Source: Clostridia bacterium (GTDB taxonomy: Bacteria > Bacillota > Clostridia > Oscillospirales > UBA644). From it: DNA of 14,486 nucleotides. Positions within the stretch are counted from its first letter, which is position 1, and each line of letters starts with the position of its first letter. Below the pieces are notes generated by a model. That model made no database searches. It worked only from the letters and a program-made list of their open reading frames with translations, and was not told the origin of the DNA. The stretch lies in NCBI GenBank assembly GCA_014872655.1, contig WHHJ01000052.1, forward strand, positions 1-14,486. Reading direction: 5' to 3'. Position numbers and translations under genes: made by a program. Positions 5,915-13,713 of this stretch are shown here, piece after piece.

Positions 5915-6151
5915 CATACAAAAATCGATCGAACAATGTATAATGACAATAAAATTCCTGCTATTTTATTGAGCCTTTCATTTTCAAAAACGGTTTTAAT
6001 GTCACTAGCAAAGGTCCAATACCAGGAAATGATTACTTAACACCCATAAAATACTTTATAACAAATAAACTTTATCATCGCTTTCTTGTTCACATTTCAA
6101 TAAATAGACAGGTTTTATTTATTATCATCGAAATTTTATAGGTCAACTTTT
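5915..6151. other. AT-rich intergenic region after bioY
   Basis: No reading frame with a ribosome binding site was found. It holds an AT-only stem AATAAAAT/ATTTTATT (5948-5955 with 5963-5970), too weak to call a terminator. Otherwise I see nothing in it. Confidence 0.45.
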
Positions 6152-6180
6152 AAGCCACGCGATAATCGCGTGGCTTTCTG
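6152..6180 (+). terminator. First hairpin downstream of bioY
   Basis: A perfect 11-bp stem AAGCCACGCGA/TCGCGTGGCTT (6152-6162 with 6166-6176) closes a 3-base loop and is followed by only a short T tract (CTTTCTGT). It precedes the stronger hairpin at 6186-6226 and may assist termination of bioY. Confidence 0.55.
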
Positions 6181-6185
6181 TATAC

Positions 6186-6230
6186 AAAAAAAGAAAGCCG
6201 CTTAAAAATAGCGGCTTTCTTTTTTTCTTT
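6186..6230. terminator. Bidirectional terminator between bioY and the GH2-like gene
   Basis: A stem with GC-rich core GAAAGCCGCT/AGCGGCTTTC (6193-6202 with 6210-6219), extended by A/T pairs to about 16 bp, has a 7-base loop. It is flanked by a T-run on the plus strand (6220-6226) and an A-run (6186-6192) that reads as a T-run on the minus strand. It serves both converging genes. Confidence 0.92.
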
Positions 6231-6239
6231 TATTGAAGA

Positions 6240-9200
6240 TTACTCATCAATACCTTCATTGGTAAACCAATTTTCTCCAGCCTGAACATTGACTTGCAAA
6301 TCTGCTGAAGACCGCAGATTCCACTTCTGAGCGGAAGAACCTTTCCAAGTACCAATACCTAAAACATAGACGTTTTTAAATGCATCTTCATCATTAGTAA
6401 TATTGGCATGCAATTTTTCAAGATCGGTCATTTTCGTCCGAACCAATTGAGACTCTAATGCCAAATTGTAATCAACATTGATAATGCTGACTAATCCGCC
6501 TACGTCACTGATAGACCAAACGATTGATGCAGGATCTTCATCGGCATTATTGGGATTATATTCTACCAGAGTCTTTGTATACGTTTGTGTGATACTGTCC
6601 TTTACATCGCGAATACCTAAGTAGGCGCCCGTAGAATTGTTTTTAATCTTAAATCCACGGCTATCGCTTTCCAAAGTCCACATCTGCGAATCAGCCGGCA
6701 AAAGTTCCCACAATGTTACATGTCCGGAAGTCTGAATAAATTTAGACAGATCAGGAGCCTTTGATGTATATACATCCCAATCGGTATCCGGCGGATTGTT
6801 AAATTCTCTTAAATCCAACAATTGAGTCAAGGTACTCTTATAAGAGAAATTATCTACAACCGTTAAATACAATCCAGATGTATTGTTCTTTACTTTAACT
6901 CGTGTCGAATCATCTACATCAGCACTTAAAGTCCAGTCGGCTGTTCCCTTTCCGGTAGAGGCCATCAAAGTCACTCTTGATCCAGGAACACCTATTGAAG
7001 TTGCCTGTGTCAAAGAATACCCAGACCCAGCAGCCACCAATTCGTTTTCATTCTGAGACCATGTTTGCCATGTTTTTCCTTCCTCATATGGGGCAAATCC
7101 GATTTCAATAGAATCTTTTTGGTTATTACTGATACCTACGCCTGTCAGATATAAATTATTGGCAAGACTTTGCAACAAAAATCCTTTTGACTCTGAAGCA
7201 AGATCGCTATTCTTAATAAAGATCTGATTATTATTACCAAGGCCTTCTGTAATCGTAAGCCCATCAGCGGTTGATGACAAATATTGTTCATCAGCAAACA
7301 AGCTTTGCAATGCATAACTTGTATTTGCAGAGATATTTACGCGCTCAATAGATGCTGTTCCTGCATTGGAAACGGTCTCCTTCGCACACGCAGATGCTTC
7401 TTCTACCGAAGAAACCGGTACAATTCGATACGAAAATTGTAGTTGCGAACCTTCCTCAATCATTGTATTTTCGGACATATAAGTTTGATCAGCTGCATCT
7501 CCGGCATTATTTCCGCGCTGTGTACCAATAATGCTGACGATAGTTGCTGCATTTTCTGTCATGTCACGAGAATACAAAACATCATTCCAAGGATAATCCT
7601 TAGAAATATTAAAAGCAAATTTAGAGGCATCGCTTGTAATGACAACGCCTTTTCCGGAGTCGTCTGTTAATGCAACCCAACTGGTATCACTGCGGTCTCC
7701 GCCCGAAGGAACTAAGGATTCCAATATTAAATCAGTAACTGTAGATTCATACTGTCCTACTTTTGAATTATACAATTTGTCCGGATATGTCTCACCAGGC
7801 CCTCTTCCATACCATGTTACATTCTGGTAATTTCCAGAGAGAGTTAGAATGTTTGACAATTCCGTTGGAATTCCTGTGTCTGGTGCAAGATCAAACGCAA
7901 CACTTACATTTAAGGTTCCGTCTGCGTAAATATCATACACGACTGAGTACATGGAATTGTTCGCAGATACACTGGAAATGCTCGTATCGGAACTCGGCAA
8001 TGCATATTGCAAAGAAACACGATAATGGCCCGCATCAATTCGATCCAATCTGACTCCGTTTAATAAATCTTTTGCAGACGGATCAGCACTCAACTGTTTA
8101 ATAGAATCTCCATTCTCGGTTCCTGCAAGCCCTGCAGCATAATCTCCACCGGTAGGTCTCCGATACAAATTACCGATCGGGCCCTCTTGAACACCGTCCC
8201 CGGAAGCGAAGATATCAACGCCGTCTACAGTAAAGGACTGGATCAAACCGGTTTCGGGATTGATCTGCATCTTGACACGATCATTACTGATTTGAATAAA
8301 GGACGAGGGAACCTCATTTTCATTTTCGGGTTCCGTATAGAGATTCTCGATCACCGCAGGCATCGGGTCTCCCTCTTCCCACATCAGATTTCCATTTTCA
8401 TCCCGCATCTGATTTCCGTCATCATCATAAATAGCTGTCGGCGTTCTGGAATAATCAATTTCAAACGGAATTCCTTCTACGCTAAGCGTACTGGGAGAGA
8501 ATACATATCTCCAGGAATATCCGGCCGGAATATCTCCGATTGCATACTTTGTAGTCAATGTAATATTAACTTGATATACACCGTCTTCAACGGCTTTCAC
8601 ATTTAATGGCAATGTTAAAATGACACCTTCGGCGTAAGGTCCGATGTTGGTTTGATCAACTGTCCCGGAAGTATAAATAACCGGTTGAGGATTAGACCAA
8701 TAAGTGTTTGTCTCAATGACTTCATAATACAAAGAAAATGCATCACTGAAATTTACATTCATCGGATTTGAAATAACAATATTTCCCTTAGCCAACTCCG
8801 AGTTTAAAGTAGTAATAGTCGGAGCAATAAATTCTGTAACAGTAAAATCTCCTCCGGTAGTATCTGCCGTGCTGCCATTCTTAACAGGCACAGAATTATC
8901 CGTAATATCATACTGTTTTTCAAAAATAATACCGTCAAAGGATTCCGAACACCATGAAGGATTCTGCGCATATTTCACAGTAATCGTTACATAATAGTCT
9001 GTCGAACCAACGGTTCCATAATCCAAATTAATCTCTTTTTGTTCACCTGCGGCTAAAGTCAATCCATCTACCGTTCCGCTCTTCACAACTTGGCCGCCAG
9101 AGCTTACTTCATAAGATATAATATAATTTCCTTCAAAACTTGTAAAATTGTTTTGATTTGAAACATTGAATCGTCCAGCACGAACATCGACAGGGGTAAT

Positions 9201-11315
9201 GCGAATTGCAGAATACACATTCTTCAATTCATACGCATCTGACTGCATACTTCTATCTGCATTTACAATACCATTGATGCTGTACTTATTGACTTCTAAA
9301 GCAGAAGAGCTATCTTCATAATCGCTCCAGGAAGCGGCATATTGAAGTTCATATAATTCCGGATTAGTTTCATACGGCGTATTTTTTACAATTTCAACAC
9401 GGTTTTCAGAATCTTTAGGCACATAAATCGCCATATCGGACCAGTTTGCAAAGAACCCGCCCATAATCTTTGGAGAAGACTGGATCAGATTTACATAACT
9501 GTCCATAGAACCGCCGGAACTTAACAATCCCATATCAAAATCCTGAATAATAATCGGCTTTGTAATTTCCGCATTTTGAACGACATCATTCAGTTTATCC
9601 AAATCCCAATCTGTTGCAGCAATAACATCGGCCACGGTATCATAATTGTCATTAGGAATTTCCTTTTCCTCTGCTTGCTGCACTATACTGGTGGTGTCTG
9701 AAACTTCTTCTTCCGTTAAATATGCATCATACAAAATCATTCTGGATTCATTTTCAATCAACCAGTTTTTAATATTTGTCAATACACTGCCAGAACCAGA
9801 CTGATTTCCAAAGGACCACATAATAACAGATGCGCTATTTTTATCTCGCTCGTATACGTTTGACATCCGATCAAGAAGAGCCGTTTGCCAAATATTCTGA
9901 TCACCTGGAATCGATTGAGCCCCCTGTAAAGAAACCGGCTCTGTTTCAAGGTTCATATCAGAAATAACATATAAGCCGTATTCATCGCAAAGTTCTATAA
10001 AGGTCCGGCTTAACGGCTGCCCAGGAGAACGAACGGCATTGATATTGAGTTCTTTCATCTTTTTGATGTCAGAAATCATTTCTTCTTTTGTCATTGCTTT
10101 TCCGTTCACCGCACTGTTTTCATAATAAACAACGCCATATAACGTCAAAGGCTGTCCGTTAATGGTAAATACTTTATTTCCTTCGTTGTCTGTTGTAAAT
10201 CCAACTTCTCGGATTCCATATTTATAACTTACAGTATGCACTGCATTTCCATTTCCATCGCGCAATACAAATACAAAAGTATAACGATAAGGATTCTCGG
10301 CACTCCATGTCGTAAAGTTCGATATCGACAAACGACCGGAAACTTCCGCCAAAGCGGCGCCGCCCTTTTTCTCTTGGCTAAAAACGATATTCGTATTCGT
10401 CAACTTTGTATCTTCTACTACACAGTTTCCGTCCTGATCATAGATGGCGCCCGTCATATAATGATCTGAGGGAACATTTCCGTATGCAGCAACATCTGCA
10501 CTAATTTTTAACATCGCCTCGGAAGTGTTCTGTTTTGAAAATGTTGTATCAATATAAATATCTTTTATTTCTGTCTTAGGTGCAGCATACAAATACACAT
10601 CACGATAAATACCGCCCATTTTCAAAGTATCCTGTGCTTCGAGCCAAGAGGCATCAACATATTTAAAGACCTTTACGGCAATCGTATTGGATTGTCCAAA
10701 CTTCAAATACGGCGTGACACGAAAATCCTTTGATGTATAGGAATCTTCACCATAGCCTACAAGAGTACCATTTACATACACATAGCAAGCAGATTCTACC
10801 CCATCAAAAGAGATATAAACTTCCTGACCATTCCAGTCAGCAGGAACTTCCACTTCACGGCGATAAACTCCGATTTCGTTTTCATCCGGAATGGATGGGG
10901 CATCGTAATCCACAGTGCTCCAGGCATAACTATCATGCGTATAGGTCGGCACAGAATATCCCTGCGTCTGCCAATTACTCGGAACCGGAATCGTATTCCA
11001 TCCGTCCACACTGTAATCGCTGTTCATAAAAGTGCCCGGGACTTCATCCGCATTATAATACAAAGAAAAATACCAGTCCCCATTCAAACTCATATAATAT
11101 TTTGAATCTTCGGGGGAGGCGGCAACAGCCTCTTCAACACTGTCATAACCGATCAGTCTTGTGTGAGCACTTTCTTTATTGCGTGAAACAAGACTAATAT
11201 TATCCCGCCACTCATTTCCCTCTTGTGAACTGGTATCATTCTTACAACCGAACAACGAAATTGCAAGAACCCCAGCAAGAGCAGCAACAAGTGTCAGTTT
11301 CAGCCGGTTCTTCAT
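6240..11315 (-). CDS. Giant lipoprotein with LacZ-type GH2 fold, apparently catalytically dead, plus C-terminal beta-trefoil-like repeats
   Basis: The 1691-residue protein has a type II signal peptide (lipobox LFGC, lipidated Cys24), so it is anchored outside the membrane. The LacZ layout follows: jelly-roll domain (about 70-245; FDGVESACYVYVNG, GYGEDS, GGIYRDVYLY), Ig-like domain, TIM barrel (about 385-640), a second Ig-like stretch, and beta-galactosidase small-chain domain (about 1005-1300; WYGRGPGETYPDK). Known LacZ active-site residues are changed. The acid/base Glu of GNESG is Gln505 (FGNQSG), the nucleophile Glu aligns with Asp592 (IIIQDFDMG), the SHYP His is replaced (SPGQP), and ETHG reads ETEP. 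Residues 1330-1672 hold repeats such as FKIKNNSTGAYLGI and VKVKNNTSGLYLTV with following W-x-L, resembling ricin/CBM13 trefoils. The start has GGAGG 8 bases before the ATG. The best reading is a surface glycan-binding pseudo-enzyme; the ligand is unknown. Confidence 0.88.
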   Translation of the reverse strand: MKNRLKLTLVAALAGVLAISLFGCKNDTSSQEGNEWRDNISLVSRNKESAHTRLIGYDSVEEAVAASPEDSKYYMSLNGDWYFSLYYNADEVPGTFMNSDYSVDGWNTIPVPSNWQTQGYSVPTYTHDSYAWSTVDYDAPSIPDENEIGVYRREVEVPADWNGQEVYISFDGVESACYVYVNGTLVGYGEDSYTSKDFRVTPYLKFGQSNTIAVKVFKYVDASWLEAQDTLKMGGIYRDVYLYAAPKTEIKDIYIDTTFSKQNTSEAMLKISADVAAYGNVPSDHYMTGAIYDQDGNCVVEDTKLTNTNIVFSQEKKGGAALAEVSGRLSISNFTTWSAENPYRYTFVFVLRDGNGNAVHTVSYKYGIREVGFTTDNEGNKVFTINGQPLTLYGVVYYENSAVNGKAMTKEEMISDIKKMKELNINAVRSPGQPLSRTFIELCDEYGLYVISDMNLETEPVSLQGAQSIPGDQNIWQTALLDRMSNVYERDKNSASVIMWSFGNQSGSGSVLTNIKNWLIENESRMILYDAYLTEEEVSDTTSIVQQAEEKEIPNDNYDTVADVIAATDWDLDKLNDVVQNAEITKPIIIQDFDMGLLSSGGSMDSYVNLIQSSPKIMGGFFANWSDMAIYVPKDSENRVEIVKNTPYETNPELYELQYAASWSDYEDSSSALEVNKYSINGIVNADRSMQSDAYELKNVYSAIRITPVDVRAGRFNVSNQNNFTSFEGNYIISYEVSSGGQVVKSGTVDGLTLAAGEQKEINLDYGTVGSTDYYVTITVKYAQNPSWCSESFDGIIFEKQYDITDNSVPVKNGSTADTTGGDFTVTEFIAPTITTLNSELAKGNIVISNPMNVNFSDAFSLYYEVIETNTYWSNPQPVIYTSGTVDQTNIGPYAEGVILTLPLNVKAVEDGVYQVNITLTTKYAIGDIPAGYSWRYVFSPSTLSVEGIPFEIDYSRTPTAIYDDDGNQMRDENGNLMWEEGDPMPAVIENLYTEPENENEVPSSFIQISNDRVKMQINPETGLIQSFTVDGVDIFASGDGVQEGPIGNLYRRPTGGDYAAGLAGTENGDSIKQLSADPSAKDLLNGVRLDRIDAGHYRVSLQYALPSSDTSISSVSANNSMYSVVYDIYADGTLNVSVAFDLAPDTGIPTELSNILTLSGNYQNVTWYGRGPGETYPDKLYNSKVGQYESTVTDLILESLVPSGGDRSDTSWVALTDDSGKGVVITSDASKFAFNISKDYPWNDVLYSRDMTENAATIVSIIGTQRGNNAGDAADQTYMSENTMIEEGSQLQFSYRIVPVSSVEEASACAKETVSNAGTASIERVNISANTSYALQSLFADEQYLSSTADGLTITEGLGNNNQIFIKNSDLASESKGFLLQSLANNLYLTGVGISNNQKDSIEIGFAPYEEGKTWQTWSQNENELVAAGSGYSLTQATSIGVPGSRVTLMASTGKGTADWTLSADVDDSTRVKVKNNTSGLYLTVVDNFSYKSTLTQLLDLREFNNPPDTDWDVYTSKAPDLSKFIQTSGHVTLWELLPADSQMWTLESDSRGFKIKNNSTGAYLGIRDVKDSITQTYTKTLVEYNPNNADEDPASIVWSISDVGGLVSIINVDYNLALESQLVRTKMTDLEKLHANITNDEDAFKNVYVLGIGTWKGSSAQKWNLRSSADLQVNVQAGENWFTNEGIDE

Positions 11316-11354
11316 TCAAACAACCTCCAACAAAAATAGTTTACCAAATAATAA

Positions 11355-11387
11355 ACACGTGATAAGGCAAAAAGACCCATCACATGT
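11355..11387 (-). promoter_or_regulatory. Hairpin/inverted repeat in the leader of the GH2-like lipoprotein gene
   Basis: ACACGTGAT (11355-11363) and ATCACATGT (11379-11387) form, in the minus-strand mRNA, a 9-bp stem with one G-U pair around a 15-base centre. It lies between the promoter and the ribosome binding site. It could be an operator for a repressor (spaced inverted repeat) or an mRNA structure; no family can be named. Confidence 0.4.
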
Positions 11388-11405
11388 ATTTTTTCAGACA
11401 TTATA

Positions 11406-11434
11406 AGTATACCAAAAAAACAAGAATATTGCAA
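11406..11434 (-). promoter_or_regulatory. Sigma-A promoter of the GH2-like lipoprotein gene
   Basis: On the minus strand -35 TTGCAA (11429-11434) and -10 TATACT (11406-11411) are 17 bases apart. The leader to the gene is about 84 bases. Confidence 0.75.
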
Positions 11435-11726
11435 GAAACACAAAGATTTCCTACGTCACAATTTTCGACCATTTTTTCTTCTATTTTTTATGCATTAGAC
11501 ACAATAAAAATCAATTGACTTTTTTGTTACATATAAATAATACATAAATACAAATCATAGAAATTGTTTAAATATCACAAACACATCTTGCAAATCTCAA
11601 AGAATCACATAAAAAAGAAAACTTTTCAACAAATTAAGTTCATACTTCATATAAAAATCAAAAAATACTCTTTTCAACAGAAAAAAAAGAACACTGTCAG
11701 TCTTTGGAAAAGTTCACTTTCTACAG
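11435..11726. other. AT-rich gap between two divergent promoters
   Basis: The only longer open frame here (plus strand, 11564-11830) is low-complexity Lys/Ile/His/Gln, has no ribosome binding site and runs through the downstream promoter, so it is not a gene. I see no RNA gene or repeat in it. Confidence 0.5.
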
Positions 11727-11755
11727 TTGACAGCCATATTGTTTTATATTATAAT
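11727..11755 (+). promoter_or_regulatory. Consensus sigma-A promoter of the ATPase gene
   Basis: A perfect TTGACA (11727-11732) and a perfect TATAAT (11750-11755) are separated by 17 bases. The leader is about 108 bases, long for a single small operon, and contains a CTCCTG (11824-11829) able to pair with the ribosome binding site CAGGAG (11856-11861). Confidence 0.88.
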
Positions 11756-11869
11756 ATAAATTATAAAAATAATCAAGGGGATGTACGTTTTTTATTAAAT
11801 TTCCGCGGGGAACAAACTTTTCTCTCCTGACATAGAATATAGTAAATTCGGAAAACAGGAGGAAAATCC

Positions 11870-12943
11870 ATGAACGGAAGATCAATCCGAACCTTTCTGT
11901 CTGCTAACGGATCAGAAGGATTTCTCAGTTTGTATCCCCAATTTTTAAAAGGGCTTGACCAATATGTTATCAAAGGCGGACCAGGAACCGGAAAAAGTTC
12001 TATGATGAAAACCATAGCAAAAGAGGCCATTCACAACGGATATTTTACGGAATATATCTACTGCTCCTCGGACGCAGATTCCTTAGATGGAGTATATATT
12101 CCGGCGCTGAACACAACCATTTGCGACGGCACGGCTCCTCACACATCAGACCCCAATTATCCTGGGGCATGCGGTCAAATCATTAATGTCAGTGATTGCT
12201 GGGATGAAAAAAGATTAAAAAAGTCTAAAAATGAAATTATCCGTTTGAGCACTGAAATTTCAGAATGTTACATAAAAGTATATGGGTACTTAAAAGCAGC
12301 CGGCGCTGTTTATGCAGATCGGAAACAAATATGTCAAAAATATTTTAATCAACCAAAAGCTGACACTTTTGTATCTTCTTTTATCAAGCGACACATCCCG
12401 CAAAATACCACAAAAGATTCTACGCCCGGGAAAGTCCATGATCGGTTTCTTTCCTCATTTACCCCACAAGGATTTGTTACATTCCGAGATACTATCTATA
12501 CGATGGCCGATTATGTATATACCATACAGGATAAATACGGAATCGGCTCCTATCTTGTTGGAAAGATTGCGCAAGCTGCGATAGACGAAGGGTATGATAC
12601 GTATTGCTTCTTTAATCCATTGGCGCCGGATGAAATTATCCATATTGCTATTCCGCAATTAAATTTTGCCATAGTTTGCAGCGATAAGCAAACACCCTTT
12701 GAGCCGCAAAATACTCGAAGAATTAAAACCGATCGGTTTATTTCAGATGAAATCTATATGGCACTTAATAAAATTCGCTATGCGGGAAAAATCATCTCCA
12801 TGAGCCAAGAGCAGGCACTGGAATTTTTAAAATACGCCAAAGCCTTACATGATGATTTGGAAGATCTCTATATTGCGGCGATGGATTTTGAAAAGTTAAA
12901 TCGTTTAACGGCGTCCGCTATGACAAAAATCTTTATTAAATAA
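11870..12943 (+). CDS. PRK06851-type P-loop ATPase with a degenerate second half
   Basis: The 357-residue cytosolic protein has a clear Walker A motif GGPGTGKSS (36-44), then YCSSDADSLDGVYIPALN, ICDGTAPHTSDPNYPGA and INVSDCWDE. These blocks belong to the uncharacterised Firmicute nucleotide-binding family I know as PRK06851. The second half repeats the first: GFVTF...DYVYTIQDKYGIGSYLVGKIAQAAIDEGYDTYCF...IHIAIPQLNFAIVCSD (about 201-272) lines up with GFLSL...QYVIKGGPGTGKSSMMKTIAKEAIHNGYFTEYI...VYIPALNTTICDG (about 17-87). In the copy the P-loop reads DKYGIGSYL, without the Lys-Ser/Thr. So one active and one pseudo P-loop are expected. The start is fixed by AGGAGG 7 bases before the ATG. It is monocistronic, and its 3' end overlaps the converging ZIP-like gene by 8 bases. 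The biological role is unknown. Confidence 0.8.
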   Translation: MNGRSIRTFLSANGSEGFLSLYPQFLKGLDQYVIKGGPGTGKSSMMKTIAKEAIHNGYFTEYIYCSSDADSLDGVYIPALNTTICDGTAPHTSDPNYPGACGQIINVSDCWDEKRLKKSKNEIIRLSTEISECYIKVYGYLKAAGAVYADRKQICQKYFNQPKADTFVSSFIKRHIPQNTTKDSTPGKVHDRFLSSFTPQGFVTFRDTIYTMADYVYTIQDKYGIGSYLVGKIAQAAIDEGYDTYCFFNPLAPDEIIHIAIPQLNFAIVCSDKQTPFEPQNTRRIKTDRFISDEIYMALNKIRYAGKIISMSQEQALEFLKYAKALHDDLEDLYIAAMDFEKLNRLTASAMTKIFIK

Positions 12944-13664
12944 TAAAAAGTAATGATACGCCGGTTAATATTCCGCAGACATTAAAAAAGCCCGCGCCTC
13001 GACCGGGATAAAGGCGCCGGGAAGTACTGATCAATTCACCCTCCGCCACATATAATATCGCACCGCCGGAAAACGAAACGACGGCTGCGATCATATTCGG
13101 ACAAGCCCCGCCTATCAGCGTTCCGCAAAAAAGGCCGGCACCCACAAAACTGCCTAATATGATATTAAATAAAAAAATGGAGAATTTTCCTCCTCCGCCG
13201 AAGCGAAGCGATAGCGTAATCAAGCCGGCTTGAGAAAGATTTCGGAATACAATCGCAATAAAAACCGGAATTCCTAAAGAAAATAGAGCACGAAAACCTG
13301 CTCCTAGCGCAAATCCCTCTACAAAATTCAATACGGCATATAAGATTGCGATCATAACCCCGGTTGTTTTAAGCTGGGTTTTATCCGACCATTTTTGTGG
13401 GATACAATGAATCAGAAATTGAACAGCCACAGAAAAAACGATTCCTAAAATCAAGCCGATAAAACTTAATGTGAGTTGTCCGAATGCAAACGCACGCGGG
13501 ATCAGGCCAAAACAGGCTACAGCCAACATCAAACCAGAAGCAAATTCAAGGACCAGGCTGACCAATTTACGTCCCGGACGAATCAGAAAGGCTAAACTTG
13601 TACCGGTTGCTGCCCCGATTGTGCCCAATAAAAAGGCCCACCATATCATTATTCTTAAAGTCAT
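12936..13664 (-). CDS. Divergent ZIP-family (GufA/ZupT-like) metal transporter homologue
   Basis: The 242-residue membrane protein has about eight hydrophobic spans in ZIP order. Visible ZIP landmarks are EFASGLMLAVACFGLIPRAF (40-59, span 2), VLNFVEGFALGAG (111-123, span 4, for the usual HNxPEGxAxG), VFRNLSQAG (139-147, span 5, for the usual QNIPEG) and FSGGAILYVAEGELI (198-212). ZIP proteins bring zinc, iron or manganese inward through metal ligands in spans 4 and 5. Here the first His is Leu112, the span-5 Glu is Gln145 and the Pro is Ser144, while Glu116 and Asn142 remain. Transport may therefore be altered or lost. The ATG has GAGG about 5 bases upstream. No terminator hairpin is visible at its 3' end, which overlaps the converging ATPase gene. 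Confidence 0.72.
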   Translation of the reverse strand: MTLRIMIWWAFLLGTIGAATGTSLAFLIRPGRKLVSLVLEFASGLMLAVACFGLIPRAFAFGQLTLSFIGLILGIVFSVAVQFLIHCIPQKWSDKTQLKTTGVMIAILYAVLNFVEGFALGAGFRALFSLGIPVFIAIVFRNLSQAGLITLSLRFGGGGKFSIFLFNIILGSFVGAGLFCGTLIGGACPNMIAAVVSFSGGAILYVAEGELISTSRRLYPGRGAGFFNVCGILTGVSLLFII

Positions 13665-13713
13665 AATTTCCTCAAACCAGATATAGAATGATACTTATAC
13701 ATATGCAGCGGAG

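Noticed and set aside
8187..8606. 139-codon plus-strand frame opposite the GH2-like gene
   Set aside because: It lies wholly antisense to a well-supported 5-kb gene, has no ribosome binding site and resembles no family; a shadow frame.
11564..11830. 88-codon plus-strand frame before the ATPase gene
   Set aside because: Low-complexity Lys/Ile/His/Gln composition, no ribosome binding site, and it overlaps a perfect promoter and the 5' leader.
12936..12943. Frameshift or fusion between the ATPase and ZIP-like genes
   Set aside because: The genes are on opposite strands and only their stop regions overlap by 8 bases, an ordinary convergent overlap.
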